From positions 744,001 through 808,000 of the forward strand of contig CAWKFA010000008.1 of the NCBI GenBank assembly GCA_963848825.1: a DNA stretch of 64,000 nucleotides, in the 5' to 3' direction. The stretch is from CAVVSQ01 sp963848825 (lineage in GTDB: Bacteria; Planctomycetota; Planctomycetia; Gemmatales; Gemmataceae). The first letter of the stretch is position 1, and each line of letters starts with the position of its first letter. A model generated the notes under the pieces. That model saw only the letters and a list, made by a program, of their open reading frames with translations, did not search any database and was not told the DNA's origin. Both the position numbers and the translations under genes were made by a program. Positions 34,405-44,882 of the stretch are shown here, in pieces.

Positions 34405-36105
34405 TCAGACCATGTCCGACGCGGTCACGCGTGCGATTTCCTCGATTGTGGTTTGGCCGCTGAGCACTTTGCGCCAGCCGTCTTGCCGCAACGTGAGCAT
34501 GCCGTTGGCCAGCGCGACCTTGCGAATCTGCAGCGAGTTGGTGCGCTGCACAATCAATTCCTTGATCGCGTCGGTGGTGACGAGCAGCTCATAAATGCCC
34601 ATGCGGCCGCGAAAGCCGCTTTGATGGCACTTGCGGCAACCGGCACCGCGCCACAGCTTGGTGGGGGGCTTGCCCTCGGCGACACCGGGAAAATCGGTGG
34701 GCAGATCGGGGATGTGCGGCTCGAATTCAACTTTGCATTCCGCGCAAATGGTGCGCACGAGCCGCTGGGCCATCACGCCTTCGACCGTGCTGGAAACCAG
34801 GAACGGTTCGACGCCCATGTCGATGAGGCGGGTGAAGGCGCTCGGCGAATCGTTGGTATGCAGCGTGCTGAACACCAGGTGGCCCGTGAGCGACGACTGG
34901 ATGGCGCTTTCGGCGGTCTCCATATCGCGCATTTCGCCGATCAGGATAACGTCCGGATCATGACGCAAAATGCTGCGCAAGCTGGCGGCGAAGGTCAGGC
35001 CGATCTTGTGGTGCACCTGGATCTGGCTGATGCCGTTTTGCTGATATTCGACCGGGTCCTCGACCGTGATGATCTTGGTGGCGTCGTCCTTGATTTCATT
35101 GAGTGCGGAATAAAGCGTGGTGCTCTTGCCCGAGCCGGTCGGCCCGGTGACGAGAACGATGCCGTGGGGGCGGTCGATCAATTTGCGAAAAGTGTTGTAG
35201 GTATCGGGCAACATGCCGACATTGGCGAGATTGAACACCATGCGCGACTTGTCGAGAAGACGCATGACGATGCCTTCGCCGTGGATCATGGGAATGATCG
35301 ATACGCGCACGTCGATTTCGCTCTGATTGACGCGCATCTTGATGCGGCCGTCCTGCGGCAGGCGTTTCTCGGCGATATTGAGCCTGGCCATGATCTTGAT
35401 GCGGCTGATGATCGACGACTGAAAGCGGTTAATTTCGGGCGGCAGGGCCTGGGTCTGGAGGATGCCGTCGATGCGGTAACGAATGCGCAGCGCGTGCTCT
35501 TCGGGCTCGATGTGAATATCGCTGGCGCGCTCGTTGGCGGCCTCGACCAGGATTTCGTTGACGAGCTTGACGACGGAAGCTTCCTGGGCCATCTTGGCCA
35601 TTTCGCTGTCGTCATCCTCGATTTCCTCGAGGAGCTCGACGTTGCCCTTGCGGTCTTCGACCATGGCGGTGACGGTTTCGCCGCCGACGCCGAAATGGGT
35701 CTTGATGAGGCGCGAAATTTCGCGCGGGCTGGCCAGCACCGCTTGCACGTGAAGCCCCGTGAGTGTTTGCAATTCATCCAGGGCGTAAACATCGAACGGG
35801 TCGCCGGTCGCCACCACGAGCGTGCCATTTTCGCGCGACAACGGCAGCAAGGAGCGGCGATGAACCAACTTGCTCGGCATGGCCCGCAAGGTGTCCGGCT
35901 CGAGCTTGAAGGTCGTCAGATCGATCAGGTCCATGCCGAATTGATCAGCGAGCACCGGCAAGACGGCCTCTTCCTTGACGAAGCCGGAATCGATGAGAAT
36001 GTTATGGATGGCTTTGCCAGGCGCGGTCTTCTGAGCGGCCTTGACCGCGGCCACGTCCTTTTCGAGCAAGATTCCCTTTTGCACGAGTATCTGCAGCAGG
36101 TTCAT
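34405..36105 (-). CDS. gspE: Type II secretion ATPase GspE
   Basis: 566 aa. N-terminal MshEN/N1 domain (MNLLQILVQKGILLEKDVAA), then the ATPase core: Walker A GPTGSGKSTTLYSAL at about 318-332, Asp/His-box region, Walker B VILIGEMRDMETAE near 385, and a four-Cys zinc site (CAEC at about 450, CRKC at about 487). It is the first gene of the operon. It drives pseudopilus extension and is recruited by the GspL-like protein. Confidence 0.95.
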   Translation of the reverse strand: MNLLQILVQKGILLEKDVAAVKAAQKTAPGKAIHNILIDSGFVKEEAVLPVLADQFGMDLIDLTTFKLEPDTLRAMPSKLVHRRSLLPLSRENGTLVVATGDPFDVYALDELQTLTGLHVQAVLASPREISRLIKTHFGVGGETVTAMVEDRKGNVELLEEIEDDDSEMAKMAQEASVVKLVNEILVEAANERASDIHIEPEEHALRIRYRIDGILQTQALPPEINRFQSSIISRIKIMARLNIAEKRLPQDGRIKMRVNQSEIDVRVSIIPMIHGEGIVMRLLDKSRMVFNLANVGMLPDTYNTFRKLIDRPHGIVLVTGPTGSGKSTTLYSALNEIKDDATKIITVEDPVEYQQNGISQIQVHHKIGLTFAASLRSILRHDPDVILIGEMRDMETAESAIQSSLTGHLVFSTLHTNDSPSAFTRLIDMGVEPFLVSSTVEGVMAQRLVRTICAECKVEFEPHIPDLPTDFPGVAEGKPPTKLWRGAGCRKCHQSGFRGRMGIYELLVTTDAIKELIVQRTNSLQIRKVALANGMLTLRQDGWRKVLSGQTTIEEIARVTASDMV

Positions 36106-36293
36106 GCGAGCCTCACGGGCGCTAGAAAGTTTTATGAGAAAACTTTCATCAAACCCAAGTAAATTAAAGAGTTACATTACGAACCCATGATACCACCCAG
36201 GCTATCCGGTGCAAATGTTTTTGTAAATTTCAGATGAGAAAAGTAGCCAGGGGAAAGACGGGGTAAGGATGCGAGTATTGACGATTATAACGA

Positions 36294-37601
36294 TTATATG
36301 GTGCCCCCGGCATAACTCGCCCACAGCGCATCCACGGGGTGGGCAATCCAGAGCCCCGGGTTTTCGGCGCGCAGGTAGCGGCCGATCTGCAGCAGACAGC
36401 CAACGTTACTCGTGAAGATCGCCTCCGCCCCGGTGGCGCGAAGGTTCTCCGCCTTGCGCAGGCCCAGGCGCTCGGCCATCTCTGGCTGGGTCAAATTGTA
36501 GCTGCCGGCCGCGCCACAGCAGATTTCACTTTCATTGAGCGGTACCAGCTGTAGGCCTGGAATCAGCTCCAAAAGCTGGCGTGGCTGTTTTCTGATTTGC
36601 TGCCCATGGCAAAGATGGCAGGCGTCATGGTAGGCGGCGCGCAGCTTGAGCGGATGTTGCGGCTTCAAGGGCCCAAGTTCCATCAGGAACTCGCTGATAT
36701 CGCGCACCTTGGCGGCAAACCTGGCGCCGGCCGCGGCGGACGAGGTCGGCGCCAGCAGATGCTGATAATCCTTGAGCATGGCGCCGCAGCCCGCCGCGTT
36801 GACGATGACGGCATCGACTTCGTCTATCGGAAAAACCTGGCAATTACGCGCCGCGAAGGCACGGGCGGGCGCCGCTTCGGCCGCGTGGTAATGCAAGGCG
36901 CCGCAACATACCTGGCTGCGCGGCAACAAGACATCGCAACCATTTTTTTGCAGCACCTTGGCCGTCGCATAGTTGGTTTCTGGAAAGAAGGCATCGGCCG
37001 CGCAGCCCGTGAAGAGCGCCACCCGCGCCCGGCGCGGCCCTTCCGCCGGCAGGAATTCCGGCAGGCGATAGTGCTTGCGCAGCGGCGGCACCATGGCATG
37101 TAACTCGCGCAGCGTGCGCGGCAGAAGCTTGAAGAAGCCGATTTTTTCAAGGAGGCGGTCCAGCCCCGTCCACTGCATCAGCTTGGCGGGCTTGAGTGCC
37201 CAGCGCATGCGTCCGGCGTACGGAGTGAGCCCAAAAAGCAGCAGCCGTTTGAACCAGCTAAGGTTTGTTTGACTGACGCCGGTGGCCGCCATGTGCAAAC
37301 GAAACGGCTCGATCAGCCTGCCGTACTGAACTCCGGAGGGACAGGCCGATTCGCAGGCGCGGCAATCCAGGCAGAGATCGAGGTGCCCCTTGACCTTGTC
37401 GTCGAGCTCGATGCGGCCATCGGTGACGCCGCGCATCAAATAAATTCGACCGCGTGGACTGTCATTCTCATCGCCCAGCTCGACGTACGTCGGGCACGCC
37501 GATGTGCACAGGCCGCAGTGGACGCAATCAAGAAATAACTCGTAATCTATGCCAGCATCGAACCCTTTGCTCTTGGTGGCCAGCGGCAGCGTAGTTTTCA
37601 T
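36294..37601 (-). CDS. glcF: Glycolate oxidase iron-sulfur subunit GlcF
   Basis: 435 aa. Two 4Fe-4S motifs: CVHCGLCTSACPTYVE near residue 30 and CLDCRACESACPSGVQYG near 76. Two Cys-rich CCG domains follow (VCCGALHYHA; EICCGAAGSYNL). With GlcD and GlcE it oxidises glycolate to glyoxylate and passes electrons to the membrane. Its ATG overlaps the glcE stop (TAATG), so the genes are translationally coupled. Confidence 0.9.
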   Translation of the reverse strand: MKTTLPLATKSKGFDAGIDYELFLDCVHCGLCTSACPTYVELGDENDSPRGRIYLMRGVTDGRIELDDKVKGHLDLCLDCRACESACPSGVQYGRLIEPFRLHMAATGVSQTNLSWFKRLLLFGLTPYAGRMRWALKPAKLMQWTGLDRLLEKIGFFKLLPRTLRELHAMVPPLRKHYRLPEFLPAEGPRRARVALFTGCAADAFFPETNYATAKVLQKNGCDVLLPRSQVCCGALHYHAAEAAPARAFAARNCQVFPIDEVDAVIVNAAGCGAMLKDYQHLLAPTSSAAAGARFAAKVRDISEFLMELGPLKPQHPLKLRAAYHDACHLCHGQQIRKQPRQLLELIPGLQLVPLNESEICCGAAGSYNLTQPEMAERLGLRKAENLRATGAEAIFTSNVGCLLQIGRYLRAENPGLWIAHPVDALWASYAGGTI

Positions 37602-38869
37602 TAAATACCATCCACGAAACGGCCGGGGTTGAAAATCCGACGCGGATCGAATTTGTTCTTCACTTCACGCATCAGCCAGGCGTGCGTTGGGGCGGTCCCC
37701 CACACCGCTAGCTTGGTCTTCCAGGCCGCAGGGCAGCGCGGTACCAGGACGTGCCCAGCGCCAGCACTGTCACGCCAGCGAGCCAGGAGCGTTACCGCGT
37801 TTTCTTCGGTCAAGCCGGCGGCATAATGCCCCTCGATAATGCCGTTGCCCGCATGCGCGCGCAACAGGCAGGGTATTTCCAGGCCGGCAAGGGCTCGGCA
37901 GCACCTTGCCAGTGCGCTGGGCAATACGCTGGCCTTGAAGGTCACATCTGCCTTGGGCCAAAGACCCCACTCGGCCAGCGCTTGCCAGAGCGGCATGGCC
38001 GTGAAACCGAGCTGGGCTTCCAACCCGGCGACAGTGTGCTGACCGCTGCCCGGGCCGCTTTCACGTACAAGCTGTTGCACCTGCCATTTGACAGCTTCCG
38101 TATTGCCGTCGAAGCCGACGACGAGCACCCAGGCCCCCTCAGGAGCGGTCATATTGGCCTGGCTGAAGATTTCGCGCGCGGCGGCGCGATTGCATAGCTC
38201 GATGCACGTCGGACGTGTGCGGCTGGCGTGTATTTGCGCGAGCACCGCCTCGAGCACCTGGTCTTCACAAGCCAGGCTCACCAGGGCGGCTTCCTCAGGG
38301 CGAGGCCGTAGCTTCAGGGTGAGGCCCGTGATGATGCCCAGGGTGCCGAGAGAACCAATGAGCAGTTTGCACATGTCGTAGCCGGCGACGTTTTTGACGA
38401 CGCGGCCGCCGGCCTTGAATTCCTGGCCCGCGTCGTTGATGGCGCTGATACCGATAACATAGTCGCGCAGGGTGCCATAACCCAGTCGCCGTGAACCACA
38501 GGTGTTGGCGGCGACAGCCCCGCCCAGGGTAGCCAGGTCGGCACGAGGCACGTCGATGGGCAGATGCAAATTCTCCGGCTCCAGGATGTCCCGTAGACGC
38601 TTGAGCGTGATGCCCGCTTCCACCGTGACGGTCATATCGCGCGCGGGAAAGTCGATCACCCGGGCCAGGCTTTGCATGGCGACGGCCTTCCCCTTGGCGC
38701 TGGGCGGCTGGCCCAGATGCAGCATCGTACCGCCGCCGACAGGGTAAAGAGCGTCCCTGTCGAGGGCCGCTTGACGGACGATGGCGGAGAGATCGCCCAC
38801 GCTTTCCGGGCGCACCAGGGGTACCGGCCCAAAGCCATCGATGCGGCAAGAGTCATCGTTCATTGACAT
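37601..38869 (-). CDS. glcE: Glycolate oxidase FAD-binding subunit GlcE
   Basis: 422 aa from ATG 38869 (MSMNDDSC); TTG 38905 is possible but less likely. FAD-binding type 4 (PCMH) motifs: YPVGGGTMLHLGQPP, PRADLATLGGAVAANTCG and GSRRLGYGTLRDYVIGISAI. It is shorter than GlcD and lacks the C-terminal His region, as expected of GlcE. It lies between glcD and glcF in the usual order D-E-F. Confidence 0.88.
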   Translation of the reverse strand: MSMNDDSCRIDGFGPVPLVRPESVGDLSAIVRQAALDRDALYPVGGGTMLHLGQPPSAKGKAVAMQSLARVIDFPARDMTVTVEAGITLKRLRDILEPENLHLPIDVPRADLATLGGAVAANTCGSRRLGYGTLRDYVIGISAINDAGQEFKAGGRVVKNVAGYDMCKLLIGSLGTLGIITGLTLKLRPRPEEAALVSLACEDQVLEAVLAQIHASRTRPTCIELCNRAAAREIFSQANMTAPEGAWVLVVGFDGNTEAVKWQVQQLVRESGPGSGQHTVAGLEAQLGFTAMPLWQALAEWGLWPKADVTFKASVLPSALARCCRALAGLEIPCLLRAHAGNGIIEGHYAAGLTEENAVTLLARWRDSAGAGHVLVPRCPAAWKTKLAVWGTAPTHAWLMREVKNKFDPRRIFNPGRFVDGI

Positions 38870-39014
38870 AAACCTGTCATTACCCCGAAAGGCCCCAGGG
38901 CTCAACTTCGCGCGGCGTGCTCTCTACATGGCCGCGTGGCGACCCGCGCCGCTCTGTTCGATACACGCCCCCGCGGTCGGCAACATCTTGGCCGGACTGC
39001 AGCGGTTGTCAGGA

Positions 39015-40361
39015 TTAAAGGCCGAGCGCTAGTCGGAACATCATCGCCAGGTCTTCGGGCGTGAAGAGCTTGGGCATAAAGTCGATCTTTTCCACGCCGA
39101 TGCCATGTTCGCCGGTGACGCTGCCGCCCAGGCGGATGCATTCATCGAGAATTTCATTGCTGGCAGCGAGCACGCGCCGGACCTGGTCCGGGTCGCGTTC
39201 GTCGAATAGCAGAATCGGGTGGATGTTGCCGTCGCCGGCATGAAAAACATTGGCGATCCTGACGTCATGGCGTTTGCCGATGTCCTGAATCGCGCGGAGA
39301 ATCTGCGGCAGCCGGGTGCGGGGCACCACGCCGTCCTGGGTGCAAAAACTGGGTGCCAGCCGGCCAACCGCGCCGAAAGCCTGCTTGCGGCTTTTCCAGA
39401 GCAACAGCCGTTCCGCGTCGGTGTTGGCCTGCCGCACGGCGCGGGCATTGTTCTTCTTGGCGATGGCGATGATGCGCTCGGCATCGCTATCGAGTCCAGC
39501 ATCGAGGCCGTCCACCTCCATGATAAGGACCGCGCCCGCATCGAGCGGAAAGCCAAACTTGAAGGCGGCCTCCACCGCTTGCAAGATGAGTTGATCCAGC
39601 ATCTCGAGGGCGCCGGGAATGATACCGGCGCCGATAATATCGCTGATCGTATTGGTGGCGTCATCGACTGTTTCGAAGACGCCCAGGAGGGTTCGATACG
39701 CTTCCGGGTTGCGCGTGATGCGCACCCAGACGCGCGTCGCCACACCAAAGGTGCCTTCCGAACCAACGATCACTCCCGTGAGATCGTAACCCGGATTGTC
39801 TTCCAGCGGGCCGCCGCTTTGCACGACCCGGCCATCGGGCAGGACAAGCTCCAGACCGAGAACGTGATTGACCGTGACGCCGTATTTGAGGGTGTGCGGG
39901 CCGCCCGAGTTGGTGGCCACGTTGCCGCCGATGGTGCAGGCCCCCTGACTGGAAGGGTCCGGCGCGAAATGATAGCCGTGGCCTTTTAGGTGATTGGTAA
40001 GCCAAAGATTGACGACGCCGGGTTCCACCACCGCGTACCGGTCGCGGTAGTTTACTTCCAGAATCCGCTTCATCCGGGCCAGGCCGATCATGACCCCGCC
40101 GCCCACGGGCAAGCAGCCGCCGGCGAGGCTGGTGCCGGCGCCGCGGGGCAAGAAGGGTATGCCCAGATCATTGCAGGCCTGGACGATGGCAACCACCTGC
40201 TGCGTGGAGGTGGGGAAGACAACGACGTCCGGCTTGTTCTTTTCGATGGTGAAGCCATCGCACTCGTAGACGACGAGGTCGCTGGGCGAATGCAGGACGC
40301 CGCCGGGACCGACGATGGCGCGCAAACGATCTACCAGGGAAGATGACGTCGCGGAAGGCAT
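39015..40361 (-). CDS. glcD: Glycolate oxidase catalytic subunit GlcD
   Basis: 448 aa. FAD-binding: FLPRGAGTSLAGGCLPVGGG and GGNVATNSGGPHTLKYGVTV. The C-terminal substrate region has HAGDGNIHPILLFDERDPDQ and GSVTGEHGIGVEKIDFMPKL, the classic FAD-linked oxidase C-terminal motifs. A D-lactate dehydrogenase role is the main alternative, but the glcE/glcF neighbours favour glycolate. Confidence 0.9.
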   Translation of the reverse strand: MPSATSSSLVDRLRAIVGPGGVLHSPSDLVVYECDGFTIEKNKPDVVVFPTSTQQVVAIVQACNDLGIPFLPRGAGTSLAGGCLPVGGGVMIGLARMKRILEVNYRDRYAVVEPGVVNLWLTNHLKGHGYHFAPDPSSQGACTIGGNVATNSGGPHTLKYGVTVNHVLGLELVLPDGRVVQSGGPLEDNPGYDLTGVIVGSEGTFGVATRVWVRITRNPEAYRTLLGVFETVDDATNTISDIIGAGIIPGALEMLDQLILQAVEAAFKFGFPLDAGAVLIMEVDGLDAGLDSDAERIIAIAKKNNARAVRQANTDAERLLLWKSRKQAFGAVGRLAPSFCTQDGVVPRTRLPQILRAIQDIGKRHDVRIANVFHAGDGNIHPILLFDERDPDQVRRVLAASNEILDECIRLGGSVTGEHGIGVEKIDFMPKLFTPEDLAMMFRLALGL

Positions 40362-40613
40362 GAAGACACGATATTGATTTTCGAAGAACGGATGAAGTTT
40401 ATGATAGCACGTTCAAAAGGGTTCGCCATCAGACTCGAAGATAACTGACGACTTGATCGCGCCACGTTCATACCATGGAGGGGGTTTTGAAGAGCTACCT
40501 GACGGATTGCGATTGGTGATTGTTCATCCGTAAGGCGGTGTTCGCGCGAGGGTGAAGGATGGCGGGAAGTGAACTTCCCGCCGCGTCCAGCATCGAATCG
40601 TTCTGGAACCTGC

Positions 40614-41651
40614 TTATTCGACGACCCAGGTGTCGCCGCTATTGAATAGCTGATCGAGGTCGCCTTCGCCTTGCTTCTTGATCGAGGCATCGACCTGGGC
40701 ATTGAGGCCCTGGTCATAGATCGGGCGGACGACGTCGCGGAAGACGCCGACGGGTTCTGGGAATTCGGGATGACGCAGGCGGGACAGCAGAAAGGCCAGT
40801 GCCGGCGACTCCATCTTGTCGTCATGAAAGAGCAAGTCATCTTCGGTGATGCCCTTGCCCAGCTCGACGATTTCCGGCTGCATGCCGTTGAGTCGAATGC
40901 CCTTCTTCTTGTCTTTGCCAAAAATCAGCGGTTTGCCGTGTTCCAGATAGACGACATTGTCGGCCTTCACTTCCTTGTCCGAGGCGTAAAGGAAGGCGTT
41001 GTTGTTGAACACGTTGCAGTCTTGATAGACTTCGACGAACGCGGTGCCCTTGTGATGGGCGGCCCGTTCGAGGACGTTGGTCAGGTGCTTGATATCGACG
41101 TCCACCGAGCGTGCCACGAAGGTAGCTTCCGCACCCAGGGCATAGCACAGCGGCGAAACCGGATTATCGATCGAGCCGAAGGGGGTGCTCTTCGTTTTTT
41201 GTCCGAGCGGGCTGGTGGGGGAATACTGCCCCTTGGTGAGGCCATAGATCTGATTGTTGAACAAAATGATTTTGAAGTCGATGTTACGGCGGATGGCGTG
41301 CATCAGGTGGTTGCCGCCGATCGAGAGGGCGTCGCCGTCTCCCGTGATGACCCAGACCTGAAGGTCGGGGCGGGTTATCTTGATGCCCGTGGCGATGGCC
41401 GGCGCCCGGCCATGAATGCTGTGGAACCCATACGTGTTCATGTAATAGGGGAAGCGGCTGGAGCAGCCGATGCCCGAGACAAACACGAACTTCTCGCGCG
41501 GGATGCCGAGTGTGGGCAACACCTTCTTCATTTGGGCAAGAATCGAGTAATCGCCGCAACGAGGACACCAGCGAATTTCCTGATCGCTGGCGAAGTCCTT
41601 GGCGGTCAAGACCGGTAGGCTGCTGGACGGCGAGGTGGACACTTGACTCAT
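40614..41651 (-). CDS. korB: 2-oxoacid:ferredoxin oxidoreductase beta subunit
   Basis: 345 aa from ATG 41651 (MSQVSTSPSSSLPV); a 17-residue longer frame exists. EIRWCPRCGDYSILAQMKKV and the TPP-binding motif GDGDALSIGGNHLMHAIRR with NNQIYGLTKGQYSPTS define the beta subunit. With the alpha subunit it probably converts 2-oxoglutarate and CoA to succinyl-CoA, reducing ferredoxin. Pyruvate as substrate cannot be excluded. Confidence 0.88.
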   Translation of the reverse strand: MSQVSTSPSSSLPVLTAKDFASDQEIRWCPRCGDYSILAQMKKVLPTLGIPREKFVFVSGIGCSSRFPYYMNTYGFHSIHGRAPAIATGIKITRPDLQVWVITGDGDALSIGGNHLMHAIRRNIDFKIILFNNQIYGLTKGQYSPTSPLGQKTKSTPFGSIDNPVSPLCYALGAEATFVARSVDVDIKHLTNVLERAAHHKGTAFVEVYQDCNVFNNNAFLYASDKEVKADNVVYLEHGKPLIFGKDKKKGIRLNGMQPEIVELGKGITEDDLLFHDDKMESPALAFLLSRLRHPEFPEPVGVFRDVVRPIYDQGLNAQVDASIKKQGEGDLDQLFNSGDTWVVE

Positions 41652-41722
41652 GGCGTTTCGAGGGGCCCGAAGCGTTTGGGCGGCAGGCTGCCTGCGCCGC
41701 ACACTCCGGACGCCTTGCTCCT

Positions 41723-43657
41723 TTATTTCAAAAGGTTATCGATTTGTTGAACGATTTCATGGACGAGGAAAGGTTTCCCCTGAATCTTATTATACCCGAT
41801 CGCGTCAACGAGGAAATTGCCGCGAATCAACAAGCTCAGCTGACCGGTGTTGAGTTCCGGAATGAGCACCTTTTCGTAGCTCTTCAAAATATCGCGCAAG
41901 TTCTTGGGGAATGGATTGAGATAACGCAGGTGGGCATGCGCCACCGACTTGCCAAGTTCCTGAGCGCGATGCACCGCGGAGCGCACGGCGCCGAAGGTGC
42001 CGCCCCAGCTTAGAACCAGGACCTTGCCCTTGGCCGGGCCTTCCACATCTTGCAAGGGAATGTAGTTGGCGATGCCGGCTATCTTGTTGACGCGGTTCAT
42101 CACCATCTTATGGTGATTGAGCGGCGAGTAATCGACGTTGCCGGTGATGTCGGCTTTTTCCAGGCCGCCGATGCGGTGTTCCAGGCCGGCCGTCCCCGGG
42201 ATGGCCCAGGGGCGAGCGCCTTTTTCGTTACGCAAATAGGGTTTGAAGCCAAAGGAGGCCGCGTCGCCATTATGATCGTCGCCGTTTTTGTGGCCGGCGG
42301 CCGCGGCAGCCAACTCCGCCTTGCCGTCGGGATGATTTACGACAATGGGCGGCAGGTCCGCCATGCGTGGAATGCGCCAGGGTTCGGCGCCATTGGCCAG
42401 GTAGCCATCGGTTAGCAAGATGACGGGCGTCATGAATTCGACCGCGATGCGCACAGCTTCCTGGGCCATGGTGAAGCAATCGCCCGGCGTGCAAGCCGCC
42501 ACGATGGGCAGGGGGCTATCGCCATTGCGGCCAAACATGGCCAGCAGCAGGTCAGATTGTTCCGTCTTCGTGGGCAGGCCGGTACTCGGGCCGCCGCGCT
42601 GTACGTTGACGATAATCATGGGCAATTCGGTCATGAAACCGAGACCCATGGCTTCGCCCTTGAGACAGATACCCGGGCCGCTCGAGGCGGTGACCGCGAT
42701 TTCCCCGGCGAAAGCCGCCCCGCACACGGACGCCATGGCGGCAATTTCGTCTTCGGCCTGGAAGGTACGCACGCCGAAGTTCTTCAGCATCGACAATTCA
42801 TGGAGGATGTCGCTAGCTGGCGTGATGGGATAGCCGCCGTAAAAGAGCCTCTTGCCGGCACGCTTGGCGCCTGTGACCAGGCCGAGGGCCGTTGCCTCGT
42901 TACCCGTGATCTTGCGATAATGGCCGGGCGGCAGCTTGGCCTTGGGAACACTGTAATGCTTGGGGAACGATTCGACCGAGTAGCCGTAATTGAAACCGCC
43001 ACGGAGGGCCCGCAAATTGGCTTCGCCGATGTTGGCGTTTTTCTTGAACTTGTCGGCGATCCACTTTTCGGTCGGGCTCGAGTCACGTTCGTAAAGCCAG
43101 TAGACCAGCCCGAGCGCGAAAAAGTTCTTGCAGCGGCCCGCTTCCTTCGTGGAAAGACCGAGGCCCACCACGGCGTCGCGGGTCATGCGCGTCATGGGGA
43201 CTTTATGGAGGTCATATTTGGAAGAGAGGGCCGGGTCCTTGAGCGGATCTTCTTTGTAACCGGCCTTGTCGAGGTTACTTGTGTCGAATTCGTCCTGATT
43301 GACGATAAGGGTGCCGCCACGGCGCAAATCGGCGATGTTGGTCTTGAGCGCGGCGGGATTCATCACCACCAGGGTGTCTACCATGTCGCCAGGCGTAAAG
43401 ATGTCCTGGCTCGAGAAATGGAGCTGGAAACCGGAAACGCCCGGCAGGGTGCCGGCGGGTGCCCGGATTTCGGCGGGAAAGTCCGGCAACGTACTGACGT
43501 CGTTGCCAAAGGCCGCCGAAACGTTGGTGAACTGCGTCCCGACCAGCTGCATGCCGTCGCCGGAATCGCCGCAAAAGCGAATTACCGCGGACTCAAGTTC
43601 TTCGGTTGGTTTCGATTGTTGCGTGGGAGAATGTTCGAGGGATGCGCTGGCTTGCAT
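41723..43657 (-). CDS. korA: 2-oxoacid:ferredoxin oxidoreductase alpha subunit (gamma-alpha fusion)
   Basis: 644 aa. The N-terminal gamma domain has VIRFCGDSGDGMQLVGTQFT; the alpha domain follows with GNEATALGLVTGAKRAGKRL, YGGYPITPASDILHELSML and AVTASSGPGICLKGEAMGLG. AAGGATTC upstream of ATG 43657 is the ribosome site. It is transcribed just before korB. Such fused subunits are typical of bacterial KorA. Confidence 0.9.
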   Translation of the reverse strand: MQASASLEHSPTQQSKPTEELESAVIRFCGDSGDGMQLVGTQFTNVSAAFGNDVSTLPDFPAEIRAPAGTLPGVSGFQLHFSSQDIFTPGDMVDTLVVMNPAALKTNIADLRRGGTLIVNQDEFDTSNLDKAGYKEDPLKDPALSSKYDLHKVPMTRMTRDAVVGLGLSTKEAGRCKNFFALGLVYWLYERDSSPTEKWIADKFKKNANIGEANLRALRGGFNYGYSVESFPKHYSVPKAKLPPGHYRKITGNEATALGLVTGAKRAGKRLFYGGYPITPASDILHELSMLKNFGVRTFQAEDEIAAMASVCGAAFAGEIAVTASSGPGICLKGEAMGLGFMTELPMIIVNVQRGGPSTGLPTKTEQSDLLLAMFGRNGDSPLPIVAACTPGDCFTMAQEAVRIAVEFMTPVILLTDGYLANGAEPWRIPRMADLPPIVVNHPDGKAELAAAAAGHKNGDDHNGDAASFGFKPYLRNEKGARPWAIPGTAGLEHRIGGLEKADITGNVDYSPLNHHKMVMNRVNKIAGIANYIPLQDVEGPAKGKVLVLSWGGTFGAVRSAVHRAQELGKSVAHAHLRYLNPFPKNLRDILKSYEKVLIPELNTGQLSLLIRGNFLVDAIGYNKIQGKPFLVHEIVQQIDNLLK

Positions 43658-44034
43658 AAAAAGGAATCCTTCAGCAATCTTCCCCGGGCTTCAAGGCCTC
43701 GCGAGCCGATCAGCGCCGCGAACGTGGCGGAGGGAAGAACATTTCTATCGGCAAACTTGGCAGCGCTGCCGCATGGCAAATCTTCGCTGTCTTTCCGAGC
43801 TTACAATAAATTCTATGGCAAGATGGGGGAACTCTCAACTAGTTTTCCGCGTTTCTACTCCATCTTGATAAGAAAGCGGGAGTTTATCAAGGCTATGGTT
43901 TAAAAAAAGGGGAACATTGGCGGGGGTCTTGCTGAATATGACCTTTTTGCAGTTGTTTCGCCGCGTTACGGCCAAAAGCCACCCACTATGAGTCCTTTGG
44001 ACCGTATGGTCCACACCGTGCCATGAGGTAAGTC
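43658..44034. other. Intergenic region between divergent korA and metallophosphatase genes
   Basis: 377 bp with no supported gene. It must hold the promoters of both divergent genes, but I see no promoter, operator or structured RNA that I can name with confidence. ATGAGGTAAG just before 44035 is the ribosome site of the downstream gene. Confidence 0.5.
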
Positions 44035-44880
44035 ATGCCTAAACCGGATCGTCTGCTGCATACCTTGGTCCAGGCCGTCGCGAGCTTTCGCGCCACTCCA
44101 GGGCGACTGGGACACGTCGTCTACCTGCCTGGCACTGCCGAGGTGATGATTGCCGGCGATATGCACGGCAGCCTGGAGAACTTTCGCGTTTTTCTCCAAA
44201 CCGCCGATTTGGCCCATAATCCCAGGCGGCACCTGGTGTTGCAAGAGCTGGTTCATGGTCCTTTTCGGTATCCCGGCGGCGGGGATAAATCGCACCAACT
44301 CGTCGATTTGTTGGCCGCCCTCAAGTGCCAGTATCCGGCGCGCGTCCATTATCTCGTAGGCAATCATGAGCTGGCTCAGTGGCAAAATCAGCGGATTGGC
44401 AAAGGTGACGTTGACCAAAACCAGATTTTCCTGGCGGGCCTCGGCGAAGCCTACGGGCCGCAAGCAGCCGAGGTTTATGCTGCCTACTTGCAGCTGTTCG
44501 CCGTCGCGGACCTGGCTGTCGTGACCGCCAATCGCGTCCTCATGTGCCATAGCGTACCCAGCGTCAAGCATCTACCTGCTTTTGATTGGGCCCTGTTAGA
44601 GACTGACCAGCTGCCAGCCGGCGCCCTCGTGCTGGGAGGCAGCGTGCATTCGCTGGTGTGGGGACGCGACTTGCGGCAAACGCATGTCGAGGAATTCTTG
44701 AATAAAGTGAATGCGGACTTGTTGATCACTGGCCATATACCTTGCGAGCAAGGCTATCTGGTGCCCAATCAGCGCCAGCTAATCCTCGATTCCCTGGGCA
44801 CGCCGGCCTGTTATTGCCGCTTTCCCACGGACCGAACGCTCTCGCAGGCGGACCTTCTGAACGGGATCGGTGTTTTATAG
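44035..44880 (+). CDS. Calcineurin-like metallophosphoesterase
   Basis: 281 aa. Metal motifs are GDMHGSLENF near residue 40, VHYLVGNHELAQW near 105 and ITGHIPCEQGYLV near the C-terminus (GDxHG, GNHE, GHxP). There is no signal peptide, so it acts in the cytoplasm. The substrate is unknown; this type includes Ser/Thr phosphatases and diadenosine tetraphosphatase-like enzymes. It is followed two bases later by a methyltransferase gene. Confidence 0.85.
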   Translation: MPKPDRLLHTLVQAVASFRATPGRLGHVVYLPGTAEVMIAGDMHGSLENFRVFLQTADLAHNPRRHLVLQELVHGPFRYPGGGDKSHQLVDLLAALKCQYPARVHYLVGNHELAQWQNQRIGKGDVDQNQIFLAGLGEAYGPQAAEVYAAYLQLFAVADLAVVTANRVLMCHSVPSVKHLPAFDWALLETDQLPAGALVLGGSVHSLVWGRDLRQTHVEEFLNKVNADLLITGHIPCEQGYLVPNQRQLILDSLGTPACYCRFPTDRTLSQADLLNGIGVL

Positions 44881-44882
44881 CC

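Noticed and set aside
34453..36162. 569-codon open frame on the + strand
   Set aside because: Antisense shadow of gspE, whose Walker and Cys motifs lie on the minus strand.
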